From Hyphomicrobiales bacterium (GTDB lineage: Bacteria; Pseudomonadota; Alphaproteobacteria; Rhizobiales; Rhizobiaceae): DNA of 64,000 bases. Location: contig UCEZ01000036.1 of the NCBI GenBank assembly GCA_900471525.1, positions 62,001 to 126,000 on the forward strand, written 5' to 3'. Positions within the stretch are counted from its first letter, which is position 1, and every line of letters starts with the position of its first letter. A model generated the notes under the pieces. The model was not told the origin of the DNA and searched no databases. It worked only from the letters and a program-made list of their open reading frames with translations. Positions 1-8,220 of the stretch are shown here, one piece after another. The translations under genes and the position numbers were made by a program.

Positions 1-979
1 TGAAGGCCAGGCCGACCAAGAGGACCGTGGCGCCGGGCGCCAGATCGCGTGTTACGTGCTGGAACAGCCGGTATTTGTGCGCTTCGTTGGAGCGCAGCAG
101 CGAATCGACAAGATGGGTGTGGGCGCCGCAATCGGCGGCGATATATTGCATCGCGCGCACGTCCTTTGGGAGGCAGGAGCCGCCAAAGGCTCCGCCGGGA
201 CGGGTGTAGTAGGGCGAGATGTTCAGCTTGGTGTCGGAAACGAAGATTTCGTGCACCTTCTTGGCGCTGAGGCCAAGCTGCAGGCAGACGCGGCCGATTT
301 CGTTGGCATAGGCGACCTTGACCGCATGCCATGTGTTGTCGACGAACTTGGTGATCTCGGACTCGCCAAGATGGACATAAAAAGTCGGCGCGGTGATGTT
401 CTGGTTGAGAAGATCCATCCGCGCATTCGGCTTGCCGTCAACCGTGCCGATCACGATCTTGGGCGGATCGAAATAGTCCTGGATTGCGGAGGATTCCCGC
501 AGGAATTCCGGATTGTAGACAAGCTCCACGCTACGCTCGAAAGCGTCGCCCAATTCGGAGGCAAGGATCGGCGCGATCAGCCCCTCGACCGTTCCCGGAC
601 GGATAGTCGAGCGATAGACTACTGTCAGCGGAGACGTCCTGCTCTTGCCGACGGCAGCAGCGATCTGGCGCGTGACCTCGGCGATATAGGTCATGTTGTG
701 CGACCCGTCCGGCGCGCTCGGCGTACCGACGCAGACGATCGCCATGTCGCAGTCCTCAAGGTGGTCCTTGATCTCGGTGTGGGCCGAAATTCGCCCGGCT
801 TCAAGACCTTCCCGCAGCAGCGCATCGACCCCGGGTTCGGTGATTGGCGCAATACCTTGATTGATTTGGTTTACTTTTTTTTCGCTGACATCAAAGCCAA
901 TGACGTGATGGCCTTCTTTTGCAATGCAGCACATCGCGGTAAATCCGACGTAACCCAAGCCGAAAATCGCTATCTTCAT
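1..979 (-). CDS. AlgD-like GDP-mannose/UDP-glucose 6-dehydrogenase (3' end outside window)
   Basis: Nucleotide-sugar 6-dehydrogenase that oxidises a GDP- or UDP-hexose to the uronic acid with two NAD+. The first 326 codons are visible; the gene continues beyond base 1. It begins with the Rossmann motif GLGYVG (residues 7-12), followed by the NAD-site segment VCVGTPS and the PEFLRES segment. The catalytic motif FGGSCLPKDVRA places the nucleophile at Cys269, one residue off AlgD Cys268, and VGLAF at the window edge starts the third domain. This pattern resembles GDP-mannose dehydrogenase AlgD more than typical UDP-glucose dehydrogenases, but substrate cannot be fixed from sequence. Divergent from a Sel1-repeat gene; with the lyase at 4290 this suggests a polyuronate exopolysaccharide locus extending to the left. 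Confidence 0.85.
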   Translation of the reverse strand, partial: MKIAIFGLGYVGFTAMCCIAKEGHHVIGFDVSEKKVNQINQGIAPITEPGVDALLREGLEAGRISAHTEIKDHLEDCDMAIVCVGTPSAPDGSHNMTYIAEVTRQIAAAVGKSRTSPLTVVYRSTIRPGTVEGLIAPILASELGDAFERSVELVYNPEFLRESSAIQDYFDPPKIVIGTVDGKPNARMDLLNQNITAPTFYVHLGESEITKFVDNTWHAVKVAYANEIGRVCLQLGLSAKKVHEIFVSDTKLNISPYYTRPGGAFGGSCLPKDVRAMQYIAADCGAHTHLVDSLLRSNEAHKYRLFQHVTRDLAPGATVLLVGLAF

Positions 980-1533
980 TCAAATACGTCCCTTAGATCT
1001 ACGAATTCTTGATCAAAAAATTTCAGTCACCATCTCGTCGAAAGAACGAGATACATTCTATAAAACAATGGCATAGCCGTTTCTGATCGCTGAAGATACC
1101 AGCGTTTGATGACAGCATTTGCTCATTTATACGTGCATAATATGCGTATTCGAACAAGCCGAAGCGACTTTAAAATTTATCCTCTCACGCCGAGATCGCG
1201 GTCGTTTTTGGCTTGTTTCCGTACAAATGTTTTCACATAATTAAACACGATTTCATAGAGGCTTTCGCAGTTGCGAGATGGAATGGTTAAGGCGCGGCGT
1301 TTCCATATGCTGGCTCCGGAACGCTTGCCGGGCCGATAAGGATGCACTGCCGTTATCAACATGGTGTAGAAGAGCGCTATGGTCGGTTGTTTTTGAGAAA
1401 CTGACCGAAGAAAATACGGATCGATTTTCGCAGTTGCAGTTCTGGCCATATTTCTGCTGAACACGCGCTGCGTCAAAAACTAATTTTGGGTTAAACCTAT
1501 ATTTTATCTCAATAAACCGGGCGAGGATTTGCT
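980..1533. other. AT-rich divergent intergenic region
   Basis: 554 bases between the divergent AlgD-like and Sel1 genes, clearly richer in A+T than the surroundings and with no convincing gene. It contains an inverted repeat ATCTCGT-N7-ACGAGAT at 1032-1052 that could be an operator for the leftward gene. A CTAA-N7-TTAA sequence at 1480-1494 differs by one base from the CtrA consensus TTAA-N7-TTAA and lies 40 bases before the Sel1 start. Both sites are suggestions only. Confidence 0.4.
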
Positions 1534-4278
1534 GTGATACTGGATCATAAATCCGTTCTTTTGGGGTGTGCACTTGGATTGGCCATTTTGGCCGCTGCTC
1601 CATCCTTCTCACAGCAAACCGGCAATGGTACGGAGCAAAAGGCGCCGGAGACGCCAGAGCAGCAAGCTTTGAAGGCGTTCCAGTCGACGATAAAGGCGGC
1701 GAAACCAGGGGACGACCTCAAATCTGCGATCGCGGGCATCGAGGCGATGGCCGGGCAAGGTGATCCAGCGGCAATCCAAGCTCTGGCTGATCTGTACCGC
1801 GATGGAAAAATTGTTCCGAGGGATATTCCACGCGCGATCGATCTCTATACGAAAGCGCTTGAGAAGGGCAGGGTAGCAGCCGCAGGCAAGCTCGGTGACA
1901 TCTACCGCCAGGGCAAGGCGGCCGGTCTCGATCCAGCCAAGGCCGTCGGCTATTACGAACAGGGCCTCAAGGCCGGCGATCCCGGCGCCAAGGCAGGGAT
2001 GGCGGGCCTCTATGCGGAAGGCGTTCTGGTCGGGCGCGACGTTCCAAAGGCTGTCGCTCTCTATGAAGAGGTCATTGCTGAGGGGGGCACGTGGGCGATG
2101 TCGTTGCTGGCCGCGCTCTATCTGAAGGGAGACGAGGTGGGCCTCGACCCCGTCAAGGGCATTACCTACTATGAACAGGCAGTTCAGGCTGGCGATGCCG
2201 GCGCAATGATCAGCCTCGGCAACGTCTATCGTGACGGCAAGGTCGTGCCGAAGGACATTCCAAAGGCGATCGATCTCTATACGAAAGCGCTCGAGGCCGG
2301 CAGGATGGCGGCAGCGGCAAAGCTTGGCGGTCTCTATAGCCAGGGTCAGGCCGTTGGCCTTGATCCAGCCAAGGCGCTCGGATTTTACGAGCAAGGTGTC
2401 AAAGCAGGCGACGACGGCGCGAAGCTGGGCATGGCAGAACTCTACACCGAGGGCGTCGTTGTCCCGCGGGATATTGCCAAGGCGATCTCGCTCTATGAGG
2501 AAATTCTTTCCGGTGGCGGCACTTGGGCGGCCTCATCGCTGGCAGCGCTTCATCTGAGAGGAGCAGAGGTTGGGCTCGATCCCACCAAGGCGATTGGCTA
2601 TTACGAGCAGGCGGTCAAGGCCGGGGATGCTGGCGCGATGCTCGCCCTTGGCGAGCTCTACCGCGACGGCAAGGTGGTTGCGAAGGACATTCCAAAGGCG
2701 GTCGATCTCTACAAGAATGCGCTTGAGAATGGCAAGACCGCGGCGGCAGCCGAGCTTGGCGATCTTTATCGGCAAGGTCAATCTGTTGGCCTCGATGCGG
2801 CCACGGCGCTCGGATTTTATGAGCAGGGCGCCAAGGCGGGCGACGTCAGCGCGAAGCTGGGCCTGGCGGAGCTTTATATCGAGGGTATCGTTGTTCCGCG
2901 TGATATTCCGAAAGCTACCGCCCTCTACGAGGAAATTCTTTCCGGCGGCGGCACTTGGGCAGCCTCATCGCTGGCGGCGCTCTATCTGAGGGGAGCAGAG
3001 GTTGGGCTCGATCCTACCAAGGCGATTGGCTATTACGAACAGGCGATCAAGGCTGGCGATGCCGGCGCGATGATTGCCCTTGGTAACCTCTATCGCGACG
3101 GAAAGGTTGTTGCGAAGGACGTGCCAAAGGCGGTCGATCTCTATATGAAAGCCCTTGAAAACGGTAAGGCGGCTGCGGCGGCCAAGCTTGGCAGTCTCTA
3201 TAGCCAGGGGCAGGCCGTCGGTCTCGACCCGGCCAAAGCGCTCGGATTTTACGAACAGGGTGTCAAAGCCGGCGATCTCGGCGCCAAGCTGGGGATGGCA
3301 GACCTTTACGTCGACGGCGTCCTGGTCCCGCGCGATATTCCGAAAGCCACCGCTCTCTACGAGGAAGTCCTTGCAAGTGGAGGCACATGGGCTGCTTCGT
3401 CACTGGGGGCGCTCTATCTGAGGGGAGCGGATGTCGGCCTCGATCCTGCCAGGGCGATTGGCTACTATGAACAGGCCGTCCAGGCCGGCGATGCTGGCGC
3501 GATGATCAGCCTTGCGAAGGTCTACCGCGATGGAACTGCCGTTCCCAAGGACGTTTCCAAAGCCGCAGATTTGTACCAGAAAGCGTATCTCGCCGGTAGG
3601 AAGAACGGCTTGGCGAGCGCGGCAAGCGCGCTGCTTGCCGGAACGGCATCACAGCAAAAACAGGCGCATGATCTTATTTCGAAGGGGCAACGGGAAAATG
3701 CTCCCGGTATCGCCTCTGTTCTGGCCTATGCGGTGCTTGAGGGAACGGGCGTGCCGAAAAATCCGGCCCGCGCTATTGAAATCCTCAAGAAGGCGAGTGT
3801 CGCAGGAGATGCAAATGCGGCTTCGACACTTGTTCAGCTTTATGCCCAAGGGCGGGGCAAGGATATCGCAAAGAATATTTCCCTGGCCAGGTCAGCACTC
3901 GCGACGACAGCAAGCCAGATGCCGCAGGAGCAGCGCGAAAGCGAAGAATTGTTCATCGAGGGGGCTGCCGCCGTTTCGGCGGCTCAATATGCAGCCTTCG
4001 CAGAGAAGCTTCAGAAGATGCAACCGGCTGTGAAGGCCGCTTTGGTCGGGCGTCTCGTCGGCGCCAACAGCAACACCTATGTCTACATTCTTCAAAGCGA
4101 ACTCGAGGGCGCCGGCATCTATGAAGGCAAGCGCAACGGTGTGTTGACCGGAGCCACGATCAGGGCCTTCAACCAGTTCTGCAGCCAGCGCAACAAGGTC
4201 ACGCTTTGCAGAATGGGTCCTCTCAGTCGGCCGGCGCGCGAAGTGTTCCTCGATTTCATGCGGGAAACGAAGTCTTGA
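1534..4278 (+). CDS. Secreted Sel1-repeat protein with C-terminal peptidoglycan-binding-like domain
   Basis: 914 aa, GTG start preceded by GAGG about ten bases upstream. An N-terminal hydrophobic stretch ending in an Ala-rich site near residue 27 predicts export. The body is built of about 20 Sel1/TPR-like repeats of 36 aa. They are arranged in super-repeats of four (144 aa, 432 bp): the segment DLY(T/K)KAL-like recurs at nucleotides 1841, 2273, 2705, 3137 and 3569 at exactly 432-bp steps. The last ~70 residues (VYILQSELEGAGIYEG onward) resemble a PG_binding_1 domain. Sel1/TPR solenoids are scaffolds; AlgK, the alginate secretion scaffold, is the best functional analogue given the AlgD-like neighbour, but AlgK is about half as long and homology is not shown. 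Ends 12 bases before the convergent lyase. Confidence 0.8.
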   Translation: MILDHKSVLLGCALGLAILAAAPSFSQQTGNGTEQKAPETPEQQALKAFQSTIKAAKPGDDLKSAIAGIEAMAGQGDPAAIQALADLYRDGKIVPRDIPRAIDLYTKALEKGRVAAAGKLGDIYRQGKAAGLDPAKAVGYYEQGLKAGDPGAKAGMAGLYAEGVLVGRDVPKAVALYEEVIAEGGTWAMSLLAALYLKGDEVGLDPVKGITYYEQAVQAGDAGAMISLGNVYRDGKVVPKDIPKAIDLYTKALEAGRMAAAAKLGGLYSQGQAVGLDPAKALGFYEQGVKAGDDGAKLGMAELYTEGVVVPRDIAKAISLYEEILSGGGTWAASSLAALHLRGAEVGLDPTKAIGYYEQAVKAGDAGAMLALGELYRDGKVVAKDIPKAVDLYKNALENGKTAAAAELGDLYRQGQSVGLDAATALGFYEQGAKAGDVSAKLGLAELYIEGIVVPRDIPKATALYEEILSGGGTWAASSLAALYLRGAEVGLDPTKAIGYYEQAIKAGDAGAMIALGNLYRDGKVVAKDVPKAVDLYMKALENGKAAAAAKLGSLYSQGQAVGLDPAKALGFYEQGVKAGDLGAKLGMADLYVDGVLVPRDIPKATALYEEVLASGGTWAASSLGALYLRGADVGLDPARAIGYYEQAVQAGDAGAMISLAKVYRDGTAVPKDVSKAADLYQKAYLAGRKNGLASAASALLAGTASQQKQAHDLISKGQRENAPGIASVLAYAVLEGTGVPKNPARAIEILKKASVAGDANAASTLVQLYAQGRGKDIAKNISLARSALATTASQMPQEQRESEELFIEGAAAVSAAQYAAFAEKLQKMQPAVKAALVGRLVGANSNTYVYILQSELEGAGIYEGKRNGVLTGATIRAFNQFCSQRNKVTLCRMGPLSRPAREVFLDFMRETKS
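1841..3999 (+). repeat. 432-bp tandem super-repeats inside the Sel1 gene
   Basis: Equivalent positions (start of the ATCTCTAT-like codons) fall at 1841, 2273, 2705, 3137 and 3569, all exactly 432 bases apart. Each unit encodes four 36-residue Sel1 repeats. The middle units are most alike at nucleotide level, with long shared stretches around 2490-2630 and 2930-3060; the final unit degenerates. The end coordinate is approximate. Confidence 0.85.
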
Positions 4279-4289
4279 GGCTTTAGCGC

Positions 4290-5114
4290 TCAGTTGATCA
4301 GCGTTGCGCGCTTTGAGAGGTTGTCTGTCGTGGTGACGACGTCGCGGTATTCGACCACCGCGTCAGCGTCATGGCGGCTGCGGTAGATGCCGAATTTAAA
4401 ATAGCCCGCTTCGTCGTGATCCCAATAGCCGACCGGGCCGTCGAATTTCACCACCTGGCGGCCGTTGAGCCATATGTTCAAGAGCCCGTCGGTCGATGAA
4501 ACCTTGTGCTCGATGACGATGTTCAGCCACTCGCCGCGCGGCACATCGTGCATCCGGTACATTTCGCTGCTTGCCGGTTTGCCGTTCTGGATATAGCGCC
4601 TCAGGAAAACCAGATCCTTGCCCTGGATTTGGGCTGCGATATAGGGCGAGCGCTTGTCATCCTTGCTGCCGTGCCATTGGCCCACGATGAACCAGGAGTT
4701 TTCGTCGCTGGGTATCGGGAACCCGTCTGCGATCTTCACGCGGTAGGCATTCCATATGACCTCGCCCTTGGGAAAGTTTATGGCGCTGGTTGCTTCGGAG
4801 CGATCCCTGTTTTCGCCATCGAAACCGGCGCGCTCGCCGGGACGAACCTCGAAACGCAGGACCAGATCGTTGTTGTCGCTGCGCCGGGTGCCGACGGAAT
4901 AGGCTTTCCGGGCAGATTGATTGAGGTATTCCCCGTTTTTATAAAGGAAATCGTCAGGAAGCGGCGTCACTCCGGATGACGATGCGGATGTGTCTGCGTC
5001 CAGAGTCAGCCGTCCGTTGGCGTGCGTGACTTGCTGCGGAAAGCTGACGGCAGCGGCGATCAAAAGGGTCGTGCAGGAGAGATAGCCGATCCGGCGACTG
5101 AAAATCTGCTTCAT
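4290..5114 (-). CDS. Heparin-lyase-I family polysaccharide lyase (PF14099-like), secreted
   Basis: 274 aa with a clear signal peptide (residues 1-33, cleavage likely after HAN). The start has AAGGAG eight bases upstream. The fold signature is a concanavalin-like lyase: RFEVRPGERAG, NRDRSE, WNAYRVKI, FIVGQWHG, the conserved EWLNIVIEHK and W-LNG-QVV, as in the polysaccharide lyase group holding heparin lyase I and glucuronan lyases. Such enzymes cleave uronic-acid polymers by beta-elimination in the periplasm or outside the cell. Next to an AlgD-like dehydrogenase it may trim or clear a self-made polyuronate. Substrate is inference. Confidence 0.75.
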   Translation of the reverse strand: MKQIFSRRIGYLSCTTLLIAAAVSFPQQVTHANGRLTLDADTSASSSGVTPLPDDFLYKNGEYLNQSARKAYSVGTRRSDNNDLVLRFEVRPGERAGFDGENRDRSEATSAINFPKGEVIWNAYRVKIADGFPIPSDENSWFIVGQWHGSKDDKRSPYIAAQIQGKDLVFLRRYIQNGKPASSEMYRMHDVPRGEWLNIVIEHKVSSTDGLLNIWLNGRQVVKFDGPVGYWDHDEAGYFKFGIYRSRHDADAVVEYRDVVTTTDNLSKRATLIN

Positions 5115-5376
5115 TTTGATCGCTCCTTAAAACCGTTTGCGCCGTCGAATCGGCAAAATACATCGATATAAAACTGGTAATGGATCGCCAAGCGATCAAC
5201 CCATAGCTTTCAACCTTATGTGATAAGAAAGCGCTTCGGGTTGGGCCAGAGACCGTGAGCTGCAGTTCTAGCGTCAGAATGAGCGGACAACGTGGCGATC
5301 CCGGGTGGATTCGCAAATAGGGCTTGTCCTGAAGCCGTGATTGTTTTCGCCCGCCACCAAAGGTAAAACTGCTGCC

Positions 5377-6123
5377 ATGCAATGGAGCGACCAGGCCATC
5401 ATCATCGGTGTCAAGCGGCACGGCGAAACCTCCGTCGTTGCCGAAGTCATGACGCGCGCGCGCGGACGGCATCTCGGTCTCGTGCGGGGCGGTCGTTCAC
5501 GGACGATGCAGCCGGTGCTGCAGCCGGGAAACGAGGTGGAAGTCACCTGGCGGGCTCGGCTTGACGAGCATCTCGGGGAATTCAGAATGGAACCGGTCCG
5601 TTTGCGCGCGGCGCGGCTGATGGAGGCGGCAACCTCGGTCTACGGTGTCCAGGCCATGGGAGCGCTGCTGCGGCTTCTGCCCGAGCGCGATCCGCATCCG
5701 CATCTCTATGAAGCCCTCGATGTCATCCTCGAAAATCTGCACGATCCCCGCGATGCCGGCGAACTGTTCGTGCGCTTCGAGATCGCGGTGCTGAACGACC
5801 TCGGCTTCGGCCTCGATCTCGCCGAATGCGCAGCGACTGGCAGGCGCGACGATCTCGTCTATGTCTCGCCGAAATCCGGCCGTGCCGTCAGCCGTGAGGC
5901 CGGCGCGCCCTATGCCGACAAGATGTTGGCGCTGCCGGGCTTTCTGGCCGAAGGTGGCGCCGCCGACTACGACAGCTTGGCTGCGGCCTTCCGCATGACG
6001 GCATTCTTCCTTCATCGCCATGTCTACGAGCCGCGCGGCATCGGCCTTTCAACCGCCCGTGAAGGTTTTGTCCAGGCCGCGCTCAAGGCCCTAAAGCCGC
6101 AAGACACCGTCGCGCATCCATAA
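5377..6123 (+). CDS. recO: DNA repair protein RecO
   Basis: 248 aa. RecO loads RecA onto SSB-coated DNA with RecR in the RecF pathway. The N-terminal OB fold ([16 protein letters not shown], then RGGRS) and the C-terminal helical domain with [17 protein letters not shown] match alphaproteobacterial RecO in order and length. The ATG at 5377 is chosen over an upstream TTG because family members begin MQW(S/T)D. The zinc-finger cysteines of some RecO proteins are reduced to one here (Cys near 150), common in this group. Followed 12 bases later by a thioesterase gene, probably cotranscribed. Confidence 0.92.
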   Translation: MQWSDQAIIIGVKRHGETSVVAEVMTRARGRHLGLVRGGRSRTMQPVLQPGNEVEVTWRARLDEHLGEFRMEPVRLRAARLMEAATSVYGVQAMGALLRLLPERDPHPHLYEALDVILENLHDPRDAGELFVRFEIAVLNDLGFGLDLAECAATGRRDDLVYVSPKSGRAVSREAGAPYADKMLALPGFLAEGGAADYDSLAAAFRMTAFFLHRHVYEPRGIGLSTAREGFVQAALKALKPQDTVAHP

Positions 6124-6135
6124 GGAACCCCGAAA

Positions 6136-6645
6136 ATGACTGTCGAACTCTACCCCGGAATGACCGTGTCCGGCATCGGCACGGTGCCGCTGGAAGCTGT
6201 CGCACGCGATGGGGGGCTGAAGGTGATGCTGGATCTTCTGGGCGGCATTCATCCCGCCCCGCCGATGTCGGCCACGCTCAAGTTCGGATTGAGCGAAGTC
6301 GAGGAGGGCAGGGTGGTGTTTACGGGCCTGCCATCGACCGAACATCTCAATCCGCTCGGCACGGTCCATGGCGGCTGGGCGGCGACGGTCATGGATTCGG
6401 CGCTCGGCTGTGCGGTCATGACAACGCTGAAACCGGGCGAGGCCTATACGACCGTGGAGTTCAAGGTCAATCTGGTGCGACCGCTGCTGCCCGGCATGGG
6501 CGAGGTGTTCTGCGAAGGCAAGATCGTCCATCGCGGCCGGACGCTGGCAACGTCGGAAGCGTGGCTAAAGGACAAGAACGGCAAATTGCTCGCCCACGGC
6601 ACGGAAACCTGCGCCATCTTCCCGATAGAGAACTTGATGCGGTAG
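6136..6645 (+). CDS. PaaI-family hotdog thioesterase
   Basis: 169 aa. The segment HLNPLGTVHGGWAATVMDSA is the hallmark of PaaI/4HBT acyl-CoA thioesterases: HGG begins the hotdog helix and the Asp of MDSA is the usual catalytic acid. It is followed by YTTVEFKVNLVRPL, the conserved second strand. It hydrolyses a small acyl- or aryl-CoA, substrate not identifiable. It starts 12 bases after recO and converges on the sigma factor gene 31 bases away. Confidence 0.85.
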   Translation: MTVELYPGMTVSGIGTVPLEAVARDGGLKVMLDLLGGIHPAPPMSATLKFGLSEVEEGRVVFTGLPSTEHLNPLGTVHGGWAATVMDSALGCAVMTTLKPGEAYTTVEFKVNLVRPLLPGMGEVFCEGKIVHRGRTLATSEAWLKDKNGKLLAHGTETCAIFPIENLMR

Positions 6646-6676
6646 CATTGCTGCCACCGCCGGCTTCACATGAACT

Positions 6677-7546
6677 TCAAGCCTGATCGAACAATATGAA
6701 GTCGATCTCTCCGAGACGATCCGGATCTGCGATCGCCGCCACTTCGGCGATCTTTCCATCTCTGATCGTCAGACGGAGAATGACGCGCAATTGCCCGCCG
6801 ACCTCGACGATGAGCCCGAACCCGTCGTCCACGAATGCCGGTTGTGCGCCAAGTGCGCGGCCCTTGAACGTGTTGGCCACGGCGGCTGCACCGCGGATTT
6901 CCGCGAGTGAGCCGAGCCTGACCGCCGCCGCATCCGCGCGGAACACGACATTCGGGTCAAGCACCGAAAGCAGCGCCTCGAAATCGCCGCCGCGCGACGC
7001 CGCCAGAAAAGCCTCGACGATTTTGCGCTGGGCGCTGCGATCGGCATTGGCTGCCGTCCTTGCACCCTGAACACGGCGGCGGGCACGGCTTGCCAGTTGC
7101 CGAGCCGCTTCCGGGGACCGATCGACGATTGGTGCGATCTCATCAAACGGCACGGCGAACATGTCATGCAGCACGAAGGCCAGCCGCTCGGCGGGTGCCA
7201 GCGTTTCAAGCACGATCAACAGGGCTGCGCCGACCGAATCGGCAAGCAACGCTTCGTGCTCCGCTTCCTCGCCACTTGTCGCCGGCTCAGGCACATGCGG
7301 ACCGTAAGGCTCCTCGCGCCGTGTTTTTCGAGCCCGCAGCATATCGAGGCAGATCCGCGCCACCACTGTCGTCAGCCAGCCACTGAGGTTGCCGATCTCA
7401 GCCGTGTCCGAACGGCCAAGGCGTAGCCACGCCTCCTGCACGGCGTCTTCCGCTTCCGCGCTGGAACCGAACATGCGGTAGGCGGCGGCCTTCAGCCGAC
7501 CCCGATCCGCCTCGAATTTTTCCGCCAGAATTTTTTTCTCGTCCAT
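6677..7546 (-). CDS. ECF41/SigJ-like sigma factor with C-terminal SnoaL-like domain
   Basis: 289 aa. Sigma region 2 (YRMFGSSAEAEDAVQEAWLRL, about residues 22-45) and region 4 (HDMFAVPFDEIAPIVDRSPEA, about 127-148) are followed by a ~110-aa SnoaL-like domain (AFLAASRGGDFEALLSVLDPNVVFRAD). Instead of an anti-sigma factor, ECF41 sigmas use this fused domain for control. The linker WLPEP and the DGGGR motif typical of ECF41 are altered here (HVPEP, and DAAA after FRA), so assignment to a sister group is possible. The gene is divergent from a carboxymuconolactone-decarboxylase-like gene, the known ECF41 context, and is preceded by TGTCACA-N16-CGTC, the ECF41-type promoter. Confidence 0.85.
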   Translation of the reverse strand: MDEKKILAEKFEADRGRLKAAAYRMFGSSAEAEDAVQEAWLRLGRSDTAEIGNLSGWLTTVVARICLDMLRARKTRREEPYGPHVPEPATSGEEAEHEALLADSVGAALLIVLETLAPAERLAFVLHDMFAVPFDEIAPIVDRSPEAARQLASRARRRVQGARTAANADRSAQRKIVEAFLAASRGGDFEALLSVLDPNVVFRADAAAVRLGSLAEIRGAAAVANTFKGRALGAQPAFVDDGFGLIVEVGGQLRVILRLTIRDGKIAEVAAIADPDRLGEIDFILFDQA

Positions 7547-7547
7547 C

Positions 7548-7574
7548 CGTCACATTCCTCCGCCGCGCTCCGTC
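7548..7574 (+). promoter_or_regulatory. ECF41-type promoter toward the decarboxylase-like gene
   Basis: On the plus strand CGTCACA (7548-7554), 16 bases, CGTC (7571-7574): one mismatch to TGTCACA-N16-CGTC. It begins one base upstream of the sigma gene's start codon and fires rightward through the sigma gene's own promoter, so the two promoters face each other over about 60 bases. Confidence 0.5.
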
Positions 7575-7582
7575 ATGCCTAT

Positions 7583-7609
7583 GACGACCGAGAACCCGAT
7601 GATGTGACA
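7583..7609 (-). promoter_or_regulatory. ECF41-type promoter of the sigma factor gene
   Basis: On the minus strand TGTCACA (7609-7603), 16 bases, then CGTC (7586-7583). This matches the ECF41-specific promoter as I recall it from the literature (TGTCACA at -35, CGTC at -10). The -10 lies 37 bases before the ATG at 7546, so transcription would start with a short leader. Predicts autoregulation. Confidence 0.6.
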
Positions 7610-7691
7610 GACAAACGTCAGGGGAACGGCAGCGTCAAGATGAACGCCGGATACAGATATCCGGATGAGCCAAACAGTGAGGAGATATCCC

Positions 7692-8150
7692 GTGCAGCCG
7701 AGAATGAACAACCCCGCCGTCATGATCCCTGAGGCCATGCAGGCGCTGATGGCTCTTGCGACCGTCACACATAAAGGCGGCGTGCCTGCGCTGACCCTTG
7801 AACTCGTCAATCTGCGCGCCAGTCAGATCAACGGCTGCAGCGTCTGCGTCGATGCGCATCCGCGTGTTGCCAAAAAGGCGGGTGAAACCGACGAGCGTCT
7901 CTTTGCCGTCGCTGCCTGGCGCGACACGCCATACTTTACGGATGCCGAGCGGGCGGCTCTTGCCTTGACGGAAGCCTTGACGCGGCTCAGCGACCGCGCC
8001 GATCCGGTGCCGGACGACATCTGGAACGAGGCAGTCCGCCGTTACGACGAAACGGCGCTCGCCACCCTCGTTCTTGCCATCGCCAATATCAACGTCTGGA
8101 ACCGGCTCAATGCCGCCACCAGGCAGGTGGCCGGCGCCTGGAAGCCCTGA
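7692..8150 (+). CDS. Carboxymuconolactone decarboxylase / AhpD-like protein
   Basis: 152 aa. The segment NLRASQINGCSVCVDAHPRVAKKAGE carries the CxxC (Cys-Ser-Val-Cys) plus downstream His of the AhpD/CMD core used in peroxidase-reductant chemistry. I chose the GTG at 7692 because AGGAG precedes it by seven bases and homologues begin shortly before RMNNPA; an ATG at 7665 in frame is the alternative. As an ECF41-sigma neighbour it is the C of the carboxymuconolactone decarboxylase/oxidoreductase/epimerase targets of such sigmas. Confidence 0.85.
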   Translation: MQPRMNNPAVMIPEAMQALMALATVTHKGGVPALTLELVNLRASQINGCSVCVDAHPRVAKKAGETDERLFAVAAWRDTPYFTDAERAALALTEALTRLSDRADPVPDDIWNEAVRRYDETALATLVLAIANINVWNRLNAATRQVAGAWKP

Positions 8151-8220
8151 ACGCCAGTCCCAGCACAAACGAAAAATGGCGCCGCGAATGCAGCGCCATT
8201 TCTCATTTCAAGGGGAGGTG

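Noticed and set aside
1177..1612. Small minus-strand frames upstream of the Sel1 gene
   Set aside because: AT-rich region, no ribosome site, no recognisable features.
7550..7810. Minus-strand frame with hydrophobic stretch upstream of the sigma gene
   Set aside because: Overlaps the decarboxylase-like start and both promoters; no ribosome site.
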